Program-made: the position numbers and the translations under genes
Source of the DNA: Pseudomonas sp. R76
GTDB lineage: Bacteria > Pseudomonadota > Gammaproteobacteria > Pseudomonadales > Pseudomonadaceae
Assembly (NCBI RefSeq): GCF_009834565.1
Contig: NZ_CP019428.1
Span: forward strand, 5,022,001 to 5,086,000
DNA length: 64,000 bases
Reading direction: 5' to 3'
Notes under the pieces: generated by a model
Seen by the model: only the letters and a program-made list of their open reading frames with translations
What the model was told of the DNA's origin: nothing
Database searches by the model: none
Shown here: one piece after another, positions 37,324 to 46,877 of the stretch
How positions within the stretch are numbered: position 1 is the stretch's first letter
Layout of the letters: the number at the start of each line of letters is the position of its first letter

Positions 37324-39694
37324 TTTCGGCTTCCACCCGATCCCTGCCCGCCTGCTTGGCCACATACACCGCCGAATCTGCGCGCAGCAGCAGCCCATCA
37401 ATGCCTTCATCGATGCGCCAGCTCGCCACACCAAAACTGGCGGTCACGATGCCCACCGCGTCCATCGGCGCACTGCGCAGCGACTGCCACAATTCCATCG
37501 CCAGGCTGTACGCCTGATCGCGATCGGTATGCGGGCACAACACCACAAACTCTTCACCGCCCAGGCGACAGAACACATCGGTACGCCGCAGGCGCTGGCT
37601 GATGCGCGTGCACACCTCCTGCAACACGCCATCGCCGACCGCGTGCCCGTACTGGTCGTTGATGCGCTTGAAGTGGTCGATGTCGAGCATGATCAACGAC
37701 AGCGCCCCCGAGGTACGGTTAAGCCTGAGCATCTCGGCCTTGAGGCGATCGTGGAAATAGCGGCGGTTATGAATACCCGTCAGCGAGTCGGTGATCGACA
37801 GCGCGCGCAGTTCTTCCTCCACGCGCTTGAGATCGGAGATATCCGACACGTAGCCGTGCCAGAGCGTGCCGCCTCCCGGTAATTCTTCTGGCGTAGCTTC
37901 GCCGCGAATCCAGCGCAGGCCGCGTTGCGGCAGCAGCACGCGGTACTCTTCGCGCCAGTGGCTCAATTGCAGCGCCGACAAGCGAATCGACAGGCGTACC
38001 CGCTCGACATCCTGCGGATGAATACGCTCGAAGACCTTGCCCGCGTCCTGCTGCAGCACGCCGGGCTCGATTTCATAGATATCGCGCATGCCATCGCTGG
38101 CGTAGATGAACCGTCCGTTGTCCTGGTGTTCCAGGACGAATTGGAAGATCCCGCCGGGTACATGGGCACTGAGTTTTTTCAGCAACCGGTCCCGCGCCGC
38201 CAGCGCCTCGTAGGCGCGTTTCTGTTCGGTGACATCCAGGTAAATCGCCAAGTGCCCAATCCATAAACCATGGTCATCCAGCAGCACTGTGCCGAGCATG
38301 TTCACGGTCAACGGGCTGCCATTTTCACGCAACAGCGTCCACTCCCGGGCCTCGTGCAGGTTGTCCGGGCTCTCCACCAGCATCGCCTGGCTCGGCGGGA
38401 TGCGCTTGCCCATGGCCACACTCAAGGCGGCCGAGCGCGCTTCGAGTTCAGCGGCCAGGTGCAGGCTTTCCAGGGTCATGCGCCCCAGCACGTGCTCGGA
38501 CTTATAGCCCAGCATCTGCTCGGCACCGGCATTAAACGTATTGATCACACCGCGCAGGTCGGTGGCGATGATCGCCACTTGAGTCGCCGCGTTCAGCACG
38601 CTGCGCAATTGCCCGTGCGCCCCGCGCAACTCTTGCTCACGCAGGCGCAATTGCACGGTGCGCTGCTCCACCAGTTTGAGTGCGCGCTGGCGTTGGCTGA
38701 CCAGTACGTACAGCAAAGCGCTGAGCAATAGGCTGAGCAGCCCGCCCATGGTCAGGATGGTACTCATCGAGGAATGGTTGGCCTGGTCGAAGACTTGGCT
38801 CGCGCGCAATGTCAGGGCATACACGTGGTCGCCGAGGGTCAGTCGCCGCGCGGCGCTGAGGTCACTGACGCCGACGGCATTGCTGGAGGCATACAGCACG
38901 CGCTGCTGGGCATCGGAGGTGTCGACGATTTGCATCATCAGGTTGTCGCGGTTCGGCTTGGGTAGCCCATCGGCCACCAACTGACGCATGCTGATCACCG
39001 CCATCACAAAACCGCTGGGTTCAGCGTTGGGCAGCTTGCTCACGGGCGCCACCAATAAAACCCCGGCGGCATAGGCCGGCTCCACACCCACCAGTTGCAT
39101 CGGCTGGGACACCGCCGGCTTACCGCTTTGTTGCGCACGCTCAAGGGCCGAGCGCCGCAGCGGCTGGGCCAGCAGATCAAAACCCAGCGGTGAGCCCAGC
39201 AGGCTTTGGGTCTGGCTGTACAGCACCGGCACGTATTCATCGCGCTGGGGGGCCGGCGCCAGCTCACCCGACGAATTCAGTTCGCGGATGCTGAAGGCTG
39301 CGCCGAGCTGAAGTGAGATCTCGTGTTCAAATGCGCTGCGTTGATCGCGGAATATCCGCGGCGCCCACGCATACGCACGGGCGCGTAGCAGCAAGGGTTG
39401 GGCGAAGCCGTCAAACTCGGCACGGGACACGTCACTGGAATTGACGAAAAAACGCTGCAGGCTGGCCAGGCGTTGCTCCTGGTCTTCAAAGCGTTCCTGC
39501 AGGCGCGTGTAGCGCTCGTTGACCAGCAACTGGAAGCGCTGGCGAACTTGTTGCTGATAAAGATCGGCGGCGGCCCAGGCAACGAGCACCGTCAGCGCGC
39601 AACCTGCCAGTAACACCACCAATGCCACCAGCCAAGCCGACGCCTGCTCACTGATAAAGCCTAGGATCTTGGGGCGGACGGCATGCATCGGCAT
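37277..39694 (-). CDS. Membrane diguanylate cyclase with CHASE, PAS and GGDEF domains
   Basis: Makes the second messenger c-di-GMP. About 805 aa from ATG 39694; GTG 39703 and ATG 39688 are alternatives. A first membrane helix (WLVALVVLLAGCALTVLVAW) is followed by a periplasmic CHASE-type sensor (about 80-270) and a second helix (MSTILTMGGLLSLLLSALLYV, about 315-335). Then come PAS domains (about 360-480 and 500-630) and the GGDEF domain. The active site reads GGEEF (FCRLGGEEFVVLC), with an inhibitory RxxD site (RRTD) exactly five residues before it, so it is probably active and product-inhibited. The last 15 residues (NVGAGLPAIASPQCD) are a translation of a REP arm, replacing the native C-terminal end. 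Confidence 0.92.
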   Translation of the reverse strand: MPMHAVRPKILGFISEQASAWLVALVVLLAGCALTVLVAWAAADLYQQQVRQRFQLLVNERYTRLQERFEDQEQRLASLQRFFVNSSDVSRAEFDGFAQPLLLRARAYAWAPRIFRDQRSAFEHEISLQLGAAFSIRELNSSGELAPAPQRDEYVPVLYSQTQSLLGSPLGFDLLAQPLRRSALERAQQSGKPAVSQPMQLVGVEPAYAAGVLLVAPVSKLPNAEPSGFVMAVISMRQLVADGLPKPNRDNLMMQIVDTSDAQQRVLYASSNAVGVSDLSAARRLTLGDHVYALTLRASQVFDQANHSSMSTILTMGGLLSLLLSALLYVLVSQRQRALKLVEQRTVQLRLREQELRGAHGQLRSVLNAATQVAIIATDLRGVINTFNAGAEQMLGYKSEHVLGRMTLESLHLAAELEARSAALSVAMGKRIPPSQAMLVESPDNLHEAREWTLLRENGSPLTVNMLGTVLLDDHGLWIGHLAIYLDVTEQKRAYEALAARDRLLKKLSAHVPGGIFQFVLEHQDNGRFIYASDGMRDIYEIEPGVLQQDAGKVFERIHPQDVERVRLSIRLSALQLSHWREEYRVLLPQRGLRWIRGEATPEELPGGGTLWHGYVSDISDLKRVEEELRALSITDSLTGIHNRRYFHDRLKAEMLRLNRTSGALSLIMLDIDHFKRINDQYGHAVGDGVLQEVCTRISQRLRRTDVFCRLGGEEFVVLCPHTDRDQAYSLAMELWQSLRSAPMDAVGIVTASFGVASWRIDEGIDGLLLRADSAVYVAKQAGRDRVEAENVGAGLPAIASPQCD

Positions 39695-39784
39695 AGGCAA
39701 CACTCACAACGCCAGCGTGCAGGGCTGTCACTTTGGCTAGGGCTTAAGTTATAGCCATGAGGCCACTGTTTGACCAGCGCAAAA

Positions 39785-39820
39785 AAGCCGCAAGCCCAGA
39801 AAATGCTGGGCTTGCGGCTT
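39785..39820. terminator. Bidirectional intrinsic terminator after rlmKL
   Basis: 15-bp stem (39785-39799 with 39806-39820) and 6-base loop, with A run before and T run after. It ends rlmKL on the minus strand; the plus-strand side has no gene to serve. Confidence 0.9.
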
Positions 39821-39843
39821 TTTGGTGCAACCTGGTACCGGGA

Positions 39844-42108
39844 TCAGCGCGCGGTGATTTTCCAGGCCCGGTGAATCTTCGCGTTGCGCGCGAAATCCGG
39901 GTCGAGGGTCTTGTCGCTGATTTCTTCTACCGCATAACGTTCGCTGAGGTTGTCTTCCAGTACGAACTTGCGGAAGTTGTTCGAGAAGTACAGCACGCCG
40001 CCCGGTGCCAGGCGCGCCATGGCCAGGTCGAGCAATTGCACGTGGTCACGCTGCACGTCGAAGATGCCTTCCATGCGCTTGGAGTTGGAGAAGGTTGGCG
40101 GGTCGATGAAGATCAGGTCGAATTCATCGCGGCTGGCTTCCAGCCACGCCATCACATCACCCTGCTCCAGGCGGTTCTTGTCGGAGAAACCGTTAAGCGA
40201 GAAGTTGCGACGTGCCCAGTCCAGGTAAGTCTTGGACAAGTCGACGCTGGTGGTGCTGCGCGCCCCGCCCTTGGCCGCGTGCACACTGGCAGTGGCGGTG
40301 TAGCAATACAAGTTGAGGAAACGCTTGCCGGCCGCCTCTTTCTGAATACGCATGCGCATCGGGCGGTGGTCGAGGAACAGGCCGGTGTCCAGGTAATCGG
40401 TGAGGTTGACCAGCAGCTTCACGCCGCCTTCGCTGACCTCAGTGAATTTGCCCTGGGCACTCTGGCGCTCGTATTGCTTGGTGCCGCTCTGACGCTCGCG
40501 ACGTTTGACCACCACGCGGCTCTTGTCGACGTTCAGCGCCTGGGGAATCGCGGCCAAGGCATCGAACATGCGCGCGGAGGCTTTTTCCGGGTCGATGGAT
40601 TTCGGCGCAGCGTATTCCTGCACATGGACCCAATCGTGGTACAGGTCGATGGCCATGGAATATTCCGGCATGTCGGCGTCGTACACGCGGTAGCAGTCCA
40701 CGCCTTCGCGCTTGGCCCATTTGCCCAGTTGCTTGAGGTTCTTCTGCAGACGGTTGGCGAACATCTGCCCGCCTTCGCTCAGGCGTGCCTGCTCAACCAC
40801 CGGCGCCGGGGCCGGCTTGATCGGGTTACCGTTCTTGTTGTACTGGCGCTCAACCGGCTCGGTCGGGGCTTGATCGTAAGCGGCTTGCTCACGTTCGGCC
40901 TGGCGCTGTTCCGGCGTGCGGCGCTCGCCCGTCACGAACTGGTCCGGGTTGACCTTGATCAGCAGCAGCTTGCACGGCAACGCGCCGTTCCAGAACGAAT
41001 ACTGTTTGTGGCTGCGAATGCCCATCCGCTTGCCCAGGTCCGGCGCGCCGGTGAACACCGCCGCTTCCCAACCCATGCACGCCTGACGCAGGCGCTCGCC
41101 AAGGTTCTGGTAGAGGTACAACAGGCTGGCTTCGTCACCCAGACGCTCGCCGTACGGTGGGTTGCAGATCACCAGACCTTTCTGATTCTGGTCCGGGCGC
41201 GGCTCGAAGGTGCCGACTTCGCCCTGGTACACCTTGATCCAGTGGCTCAGGCCTGCACGTTCGATGTTGTTGCGCGCGGGCTGAATCAGGCGTGGATCGG
41301 CTTCGTAGCCACGCACCCACAACGGCGGCTTGTTCATGCCAATGGCCGCACGCTCGGTGGCTTCGGTGTGCAGCTTTTTCCACAGCGCCGGGACGTGGCC
41401 GAGCCAGGTGGTGAAGCCCCACAGTTCGCGGTTGAGGTTGGGGGCCATGTCGGCGGCAATCATTGCGCCTTCGACCAGGAAGGTGCCGACACCGCACATC
41501 GGGTCAGTCAGCGCGCCGCCTTCGGCAGCAATGCGCGGCCAGCCGGCGCGAATCAAAATCGCCGCCGCCAGGTTTTCCTTCAACGGCGCCGCGCCCTGCT
41601 GCAAGCGGTAACCGCGCTGGTGCAGGCTGTGGCCGGACAGGTCGAGGGACAGAATTGCTTCGCCGCGGTCCAGGCGCAGGTGGATACGCAGGTCCGGGTT
41701 GATTTTGTCGATGGACGGGCGTTCGCCGGTCGGGGTGCGCAGCTTGTCGACAATCGCATCCTTGACCTTCAGCGCGCCAAAGTGGGTGTTGTCGATGCCC
41801 GAGCCGTGGCCGCTGAATTCCACCGCCAAGGTGCCATCCGGGACCATGTGGTCAGCCCATTCGATGTCCAGTACGCCGTGGTAGAGGTCTTCGGCGTCCT
41901 TCATCGGGAAGCGCTTGAGCACCAGCAGCACGCGGTTGGCCAGGCGCGACCAGAGGCACAGGCGGTAGGCGGTTTCCATGTCGGCCATGCCGCGCACGGC
42001 CGAGGTGTGCTCGCGGGCTTCCTCAAGGCCAAGCCCGACGGCTTCCTCGATCAGCAGGCCTTCGAGGCCCTTGGGGCAAGTGAGGAAGAGTTCAAAACGG
42101 TCCGACAT
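39844..42108 (-). CDS. rlmKL: 23S rRNA methyltransferase RlmKL (m7G2069 / m2G2445)
   Basis: Bifunctional rRNA methyltransferase. 754 aa from ATG 42108 (MSDRFELFLTCPKGLEGLL). An N-terminal THUMP domain (about 45-155) precedes the RlmL half with DPMCGVGTFLVEGA (SAM site) and the catalytic NPPYGERL. The RlmK half carries FLNLYCYTATASVHAAKGGA and the DPPTFSNSKRM motif. A long linker near 430-470 is Pro/Gln-rich. Monocistronic, between the GGDEF gene and rmf. Confidence 0.96.
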   Translation of the reverse strand: MSDRFELFLTCPKGLEGLLIEEAVGLGLEEAREHTSAVRGMADMETAYRLCLWSRLANRVLLVLKRFPMKDAEDLYHGVLDIEWADHMVPDGTLAVEFSGHGSGIDNTHFGALKVKDAIVDKLRTPTGERPSIDKINPDLRIHLRLDRGEAILSLDLSGHSLHQRGYRLQQGAAPLKENLAAAILIRAGWPRIAAEGGALTDPMCGVGTFLVEGAMIAADMAPNLNRELWGFTTWLGHVPALWKKLHTEATERAAIGMNKPPLWVRGYEADPRLIQPARNNIERAGLSHWIKVYQGEVGTFEPRPDQNQKGLVICNPPYGERLGDEASLLYLYQNLGERLRQACMGWEAAVFTGAPDLGKRMGIRSHKQYSFWNGALPCKLLLIKVNPDQFVTGERRTPEQRQAEREQAAYDQAPTEPVERQYNKNGNPIKPAPAPVVEQARLSEGGQMFANRLQKNLKQLGKWAKREGVDCYRVYDADMPEYSMAIDLYHDWVHVQEYAAPKSIDPEKASARMFDALAAIPQALNVDKSRVVVKRRERQSGTKQYERQSAQGKFTEVSEGGVKLLVNLTDYLDTGLFLDHRPMRMRIQKEAAGKRFLNLYCYTATASVHAAKGGARSTTSVDLSKTYLDWARRNFSLNGFSDKNRLEQGDVMAWLEASRDEFDLIFIDPPTFSNSKRMEGIFDVQRDHVQLLDLAMARLAPGGVLYFSNNFRKFVLEDNLSERYAVEEISDKTLDPDFARNAKIHRAWKITAR

Positions 42109-42469
42109 GGGGCATTCCAGGCTTTTCAGCAATAAATGAACGGGCGACGCATCGCCGGCTCGGTTTTCAATCAAGCACTTTTCTTGAAGAGCGCTCGCGT
42201 GGCACGAATGTGCCGTTCCACCCCGGCGGCCAGGCCTTTCGGCCAAAATTTCCGGGGCAGATAAATAAATGATCGCAACAAAAAGAAATATTCCGACCCT
42301 TCGTCGAATAATAACCGACTGCAACGGGCGGGCATTCTCACTAAAGGATTAAACCCATCCTCTTTGCAGGGCACATCATAGCTGGGTTTGCCCAACAAAT
42401 GGGGCGAAAAGCCAGCCCAGCTTATGGCTATAGCATCGTTATCGTTACGTGCTTATGACAAAACGATCA
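42109..42469. other. Intergenic region upstream of rlmKL and rmf
   Basis: About 360 bp with no credible gene on either strand. It is A/T-richer than its surroundings in 42250-42480 and must hold the rlmKL promoter on the minus strand; I could not assign boxes with confidence. A short hairpin (GGCCAGGCCTTTCGGCC) lies near 42230. Confidence 0.5.
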
Positions 42470-42498
42470 TTGAATCCATGTGACCTATTGGTTAGAAC
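42470..42498 (+). promoter_or_regulatory. Candidate rmf promoter
   Basis: TTGAAT (42470-42475) and TAGAAC (42493-42498) with a 17-bp spacer. It would give a 5' leader of about 135 nt containing three hairpins. Confidence 0.45.
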
Positions 42499-42535
42499 TC
42501 AACACAGGTTGGCGCCGTAACGACGTCGACACATT

Positions 42536-42600
42536 GGCTCGCCACGCCGGCAGCGAGCCCACCAACGGCAGAAAAACTCTGCCCGGCCTCGGACGAGGCC
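42536..42600 (+). promoter_or_regulatory. Structured rmf 5' leader: three consecutive hairpins
   Basis: Hairpin 1: GGCTCGC (42536-42542) with GCGAGCC (42553-42559). Hairpin 2: GGCAGA (42567-42572) with TCTGCC (42578-42583). Hairpin 3: GGCCTC (42585-42590) with GAGGCC (42595-42600) and loop GGAC. The GGA in the third loop and AAGGA just after (42601-42605) resemble RsmA/CsrA sites. Confidence 0.55.
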
Positions 42601-42640
42601 GAAGGATATCAAGACAGTCAACAAGTGAGGGAAACACCCT

Positions 42641-42856
42641 ATGAGAAGACTTAAGCGTGATCCGTTGGAAAGAGCATTTTTACGCGGATATCAATATGGC
42701 GTTCATGGCAAATCCCGTGAGCTTTGCCCATTTACTCTACCGTCGGTACGCCAAGCCTGGATCAACGGCTGGCGAGAAGGACGCGGCGACAACTGGGACG
42801 GTATGACTGGCACTGCGGGAATCCACAGACTCAACGAACTTCACGCCGTCGGCTAA
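42641..42856 (+). CDS. rmf: Ribosome modulation factor
   Basis: Stationary-phase protein that dimerises 70S ribosomes into inactive 100S particles. 71 aa. The family pattern is clear: MRRLKRDPLERAFLRGYQYG, SRELCPF, RQAWINGWREGRGDNWDG. GTGAGGGAAA precedes the ATG. Located between rlmKL and pyrD, as in P. aeruginosa. The long structured leader suggests post-transcriptional control. Confidence 0.96.
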   Translation: MRRLKRDPLERAFLRGYQYGVHGKSRELCPFTLPSVRQAWINGWREGRGDNWDGMTGTAGIHRLNELHAVG

Positions 42857-42944
42857 CACAGGGCACTTAATCCGACACACCACCTTGAAGATGATGTAAC
42901 GACTTAACCACGCACGCCCCATCAGGGCGGCGGGCTTCGGCCCA

Positions 42945-42969
42945 GGGGCTCCTTTAGGGAGCCCTTTTT
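42945..42969 (+). terminator. Intrinsic terminator after rmf
   Basis: GGGGCTCC (42945-42952) and GGGAGCCC (42957-42964) around TTTA, followed by TTTTTA. It lies just before the convergent pyrD stop. Confidence 0.85.
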
Positions 42970-42975
42970 ATTGCC

Positions 42976-44001
42976 TCAAGCTTTGGGCAACGCTGCAATC
43001 GCATCCACCGACTCGCGAATCAGCGCCGGCCCTTTATAGATGAAGCCGGAGTACAACTGCACCAGGCTGGCGCCGGCGGCAATTTTCTCGGCCGCATGCC
43101 TGCCTTCGGTGATGCCGCCCACGGCGATGATTGGCAAGCGCCCCGCCAACTCAGCTGCCAGCACCTTGACGATGTGAGTGCTCTTGTCCCGCACCGGTGC
43201 ACCCGACAGCCCGCCTGCCTCATCACCATGGGCCAGCCCTTCAACGCCGACACGGCTGAGGGTGGTGTTGGTCGCGATTACCGCGTCCATGCCCGATTCC
43301 ACCAAGGCTTGGGCGACCAGCACGGTTTCTTCATCACTCATGTCCGGGGCGATCTTGATGGCCAGCGGCACGCGCTTGCCATGGCGCACGGCCAAGTCTT
43401 CCTGGCGCTGGCGCAAGGCTTCAAGCAGTTGCTTGAGGGAATCGCCAAATTGCAGGCTGCGCAGGCCCGGCGTATTGGGCGAACTGACGTTGACGGTGAC
43501 GTAGCTGGCGTGGGCGTAGACCTTGTCCAGGCAGATCAGGTAATCATCCACCGCATTCTCGACCGGCGTATCGAAGTTCTTGCCGATATTGATGCCGAGG
43601 ATGCCCTTGTATTTCGCCGCTTGAACCCGCGCCAACAAGTGGTCAACGCCCTGATTGTTGAAGCCCATGCGGTTGATGATCGCCTCGGCTTCCGGCAAGC
43701 GAAAGATCCGTGGTTTCGGGTTGCCCGGCTGCGGCCGTGGCGTCACGGTGCCAATTTCGACAAAGCCGAAGCCCAGTTGTGCAAAACCGTCGATGGCCGC
43801 GCCGTTCTTGTCCAGGCCTGCCGCCAGCCCAACCGGGTTGGGGAAATCGAGCCCCATCACCGATACCGGCATCTTCGCCGGCGCTTTGCATACCAGGCCA
43901 TTAAGCCCCAGGCGGCCACCGGCGCCGATCAGGTCCAGGGACAGATCGTGGGAAGTTTCCGGGGAGAGTTTGAACAACAGCTGGCGGGCCAGGGTATACA
44001 T
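42976..44001 (-). CDS. pyrD: Dihydroorotate dehydrogenase (quinone), class 2
   Basis: Fourth step of pyrimidine synthesis, membrane-associated and quinone-linked. 341 aa from ATG 44001. An N-terminal helical membrane-contact segment ([20 protein letters not shown]) is followed by the FMN barrel: [42 protein letters not shown], and [10 protein letters not shown] with the class-2 catalytic Ser. [21 protein letters not shown] is the phosphate/FMN loop. Confidence 0.97.
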   Translation of the reverse strand: MYTLARQLLFKLSPETSHDLSLDLIGAGGRLGLNGLVCKAPAKMPVSVMGLDFPNPVGLAAGLDKNGAAIDGFAQLGFGFVEIGTVTPRPQPGNPKPRIFRLPEAEAIINRMGFNNQGVDHLLARVQAAKYKGILGINIGKNFDTPVENAVDDYLICLDKVYAHASYVTVNVSSPNTPGLRSLQFGDSLKQLLEALRQRQEDLAVRHGKRVPLAIKIAPDMSDEETVLVAQALVESGMDAVIATNTTLSRVGVEGLAHGDEAGGLSGAPVRDKSTHIVKVLAAELAGRLPIIAVGGITEGRHAAEKIAAGASLVQLYSGFIYKGPALIRESVDAIAALPKA

Positions 44002-44087
44002 GGGCGGGCTAGACTCGGATGGCGGCGAAAGGTGGCGCCGATTATAGCCGGGGTGGCGCGCCAGGTGCGAGGTACGCCGCTCAATCG

Positions 44088-44543
44088 TCAGTGGCGTTGC
44101 GCGACCAACGCCTCGTACTGCGCCCAGATTTTTTCGGCATAACGCAGGCGCAACGCCTCTCGCTCCGGTGCCACCCCGGCATTGTAGGAGCCCACGGCGG
44201 TCCAGTTATAGCCGAAACGCTGGATAAATTCGGCAAGGATCGAAGCGCCCACTTCCACCGACAAACACGGCTCAGTCAGCAACCTTTCCTCGGTAATCCC
44301 CTGCTTGGCCAGGCGAGGCAGGTGCATGCTGTTGATCTGCATCAGGCCGATATCCCGGGAGCCATCGCTGTTGTCAGTGTTCAGCGCCTGCACCCGGTAA
44401 CCCGACTCAACTGCAGCAATCGCCTGCAACAGCTCCGGCTCGATATCGTAGCGGCGGGCAACATCGTCCCAGCAACTGGCCCAGGCGTGATGGCTACTCA
44501 TCAGTACGCTCAACAGCAGGCCTTGGCCCAATCGCTTAATCAT
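44088..44543 (-). CDS. IagB-like lytic transglycosylase associated with T3SS
   Basis: 151 aa from ATG 44543; signal peptide about [22 protein letters not shown]. The SLT domain has the catalytic Glu in [11 protein letters not shown], then [10 protein letters not shown] and VGSYNAG. It cleaves peptidoglycan locally so that an envelope machine can pass. Its start overlaps the stop of the upstream winged-helix regulator by 8 bp, an order that mirrors hilA-iagB of SPI-1. It is much shorter than general Slt enzymes, in line with IagB/IpgF-type proteins. Confidence 0.82.
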   Translation of the reverse strand: MIKRLGQGLLLSVLMSSHHAWASCWDDVARRYDIEPELLQAIAAVESGYRVQALNTDNSDGSRDIGLMQINSMHLPRLAKQGITEERLLTEPCLSVEVGASILAEFIQRFGYNWTAVGSYNAGVAPEREALRLRYAEKIWAQYEALVAQRH

Positions 44544-44937
44544 GTGCCACCTGGCCACACGCCGAACAGATGTACTGCGCACGTCCCCGACCAGCCTGAC
44601 GCGATGCGTGCAGCTCGACTTTTACCGCACAGGTAAAGCGATAGCCTCTGCCATAGATCGTCTTGATAAAGTCTTTGTCTTTTTTCAGGTGTTTGCGCAA
44701 TGCATAGATGCAGCGCGTGAGTGACTCCTCGGCCACCTCGCCACGCGGCCAGACCAACGCCAGCAACCGGTCCTTGGTCATCAACTCGCCATTGGAGGCC
44801 AACAGCAGCCGCAGTACATGCCACTCCTTGGGTGGCAACTGGATATCCACGCCTTCGCCCGTCAACTGGCCATCGCCATACAAGGTCCATCCAGCAAACA
44901 CCCGTGAGGTGGTAGTCACATCATTCGCGATGGTCAT
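44536..44937 (-). CDS. HilA-like winged-helix regulator, N-terminal domain only
   Basis: 133 aa from ATG 44937. An OmpR/ToxR-type DNA-binding domain (LPPKEWHVLRLLLAS; ESLTRCIYALRKHLK; IKTIYGRGYRF) fills most of the protein. There is no receiver domain and none of the large C-terminal TPR-like part of HilA (553 aa). The tail ends in YICSACGQ, a lone Cys pair. Together with the overlapping IagB-like gene and the nearby InvG-like secretin, it is best read as a short HilA-type regulator or a truncated remnant. Confidence 0.75.
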   Translation of the reverse strand: MTIANDVTTTSRVFAGWTLYGDGQLTGEGVDIQLPPKEWHVLRLLLASNGELMTKDRLLALVWPRGEVAEESLTRCIYALRKHLKKDKDFIKTIYGRGYRFTCAVKVELHASRQAGRGRAQYICSACGQVAHD

Positions 44938-45147
44938 ACGCACCTCTGCATCCGACTAATGACATTCAATTACTTGCTTCCAGAAACGGCCAACACGGCA
45001 ACCCCACGACTATAAAAACCTGACCGGCAAACAACGTTAAGAAAAAGCGCCTGTAGTCGAGGATTTAGGCACGCACCTCGTAGGACTTTTCTCCAGCGCG
45101 CAACGCACGTTCGGGCAATCGTTCAGAAGCCTGCTTAAAGGGCTATT

Positions 45148-46605
45148 TCATTCCGGCACTTCAAGGTGTTCACGTACAAACGCACGTTGCACTTGCTCAT
45201 ATTGGCGCTGCGTCAATGGCGGCGGTCCGACGGCACCGGCGAGCAGCTTGAGTTCGCTTCCAACGGCTCGCGCCTGGATCACAAACAGCCGCACCTCGGA
45301 GCGTCGAGCACGGCCGGTCATGTCACTGTCGCGTCGAAAACCGCCCAGCCAAAGGCGCCTGCCCGGCGGTACACGCACCACGGTGCTGATTCCCACTCGC
45401 CCCACCTCCCCCGCCGAGCCAGGTTTGAGCTTGCTGTCCAGTTGACGGTCATCCTTGATGTTCAGCTGCATTTCGATCTGGTTCGCTTCGGCAAAACGCG
45501 CAAGCACACTGGCCTCGGTGCCATACTGCACAGGCTGCCATTCATGGCTGTCGCTGCCGGGACTGGACAGGTAGAACGTATGGTTGTCCTGGAAAACCGC
45601 CGGAACATTTTCTTGGGTAAGGATCACCGGAAAAGTAACGATCCGCGCTTTGCGCCGGCGCTCCAGCACACCGAGCTGCGCCATCAAGCGGTTATCCTCC
45701 AAAGGTTCCAATACGCGTGTCACTGAGGCCCCGGTGCCTGTTTCCTCGGCCCAGGCCGCGCCCATTTTCTCGAATTCGCTGCGTTCCACATCGACCTGCC
45801 AAAGCGACACTTCAATCGGCCGCTTGGGTTTGTCGAGCTGCACCACCAGTTCCTCAATCGCCTTCACTTGCTCAGGCTTACCCTTGATCAACAGGCTGTT
45901 GGAGTCGGGGTAAGCAATCACTACCAGGCCCTTGTCGGCCAGCAAACTCGCGGGGCGCTGCGTGTCATTTTTTTGCTCGCTGGCCAGCACGGTTTCGATC
46001 ATCGAGGCCATGCCCGATACATTCACCTTCTCGCCGCCCATGACGTACTGACGGTCTGCCACGTGGGTGTTGAACACCTGCACCACGCCGAACGTCTGGG
46101 CGCCCACGCGCACCTCGGTGCGTGGCCTGTCCATCAGTTGGGCCAGGTGCAGCACCTGGTCTACATAGTTGGGCGGCCCGGACACATAGAATGTCCGCCC
46201 TGCGCTCTGCCTGAGCGGGTAACGTGATTCATCAAGGCCAGAACGGCGCATGAAGCCGCGCAACCTGTCGACCGAAATATGCCGCAACGCCACCGCCGAG
46301 CTTTTTGCCTCCCCCGCCTCATAGAGGTAAATCACCTGCCCGTCGCTGTACCAGATCAGGCCCTGCTGCTCGGCGACCGCCTCCAAAGTGTGCTGCGCCG
46401 CCCCCAGGTCGAAGGTTCCGGAAAGGGTTCTGCGCGCCACCTCGCGGCTGACCACTACCGGCAAGCCCAAAGGCACCGACAGGGCGGTAAAAAACGTATG
46501 CAGGCTTTCATCCCGCGCTTGATAGGTTTCGCCCATGACAGGTGCGATGGCCAGCAACAGTGCCAGGCACAGCAGCCAGCGATGCAACCCGAAGCGGTTC
46601 ATCAT
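45148..46605 (-). CDS. InvG/EscC-like type III secretion outer-membrane secretin (orphan)
   Basis: About 485 aa from ATG 46605 or 46602; a signal peptide (LHRWLLCLALLLAIAPVMG) follows. N0/N1-type domains (SLHTFFTALSVPLGLPVVVS; LRHISVDRLRGFMRRSGLD) and the T3SS-type segment FYVSGPPNYVDQVLHLAQLMD precede the secretin core (KARIVTFPVILTQENVPAVF; STVVRVPPGRRLWLGGFRRD). The overall pattern is of the SPI-1 (InvG) class. No export-apparatus, ATPase, needle or ring genes are in the window, so alone it cannot form a secretion system. It looks full length. Confidence 0.85.
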   Translation of the reverse strand: MMNRFGLHRWLLCLALLLAIAPVMGETYQARDESLHTFFTALSVPLGLPVVVSREVARRTLSGTFDLGAAQHTLEAVAEQQGLIWYSDGQVIYLYEAGEAKSSAVALRHISVDRLRGFMRRSGLDESRYPLRQSAGRTFYVSGPPNYVDQVLHLAQLMDRPRTEVRVGAQTFGVVQVFNTHVADRQYVMGGEKVNVSGMASMIETVLASEQKNDTQRPASLLADKGLVVIAYPDSNSLLIKGKPEQVKAIEELVVQLDKPKRPIEVSLWQVDVERSEFEKMGAAWAEETGTGASVTRVLEPLEDNRLMAQLGVLERRRKARIVTFPVILTQENVPAVFQDNHTFYLSSPGSDSHEWQPVQYGTEASVLARFAEANQIEMQLNIKDDRQLDSKLKPGSAGEVGRVGISTVVRVPPGRRLWLGGFRRDSDMTGRARRSEVRLFVIQARAVGSELKLLAGAVGPPPLTQRQYEQVQRAFVREHLEVPE

Positions 46606-46877
46606 GGCTGGCGAATCGATAGTCACCGTAGGTGTTCCTGACAGTCTGGCGCAAAGAGGTGGCCATACTGAAAGACCGGCGCGTTTCAATCTTGATGGAA
46701 AGTTGATGGGGCCTTGGGCATGCCCATCCGTGGCATGTGCCTTGCTATGGACATTGCATCAGAGCGCGCGCCAACGTCGGAACGCGCTTACGGACAAAGG
46801 CGTCGTGACCCTGCATTGGCCTGCATCGCCATCTGTGGGCACGGTGCTTTTTTTTTGAGAGAAAAAGGTAGGTGTTG

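Noticed and set aside
44088..46605. A functional type III secretion cluster
   Set aside because: Export apparatus, ATPase, inner rings, needle and translocator genes are all missing from the window.
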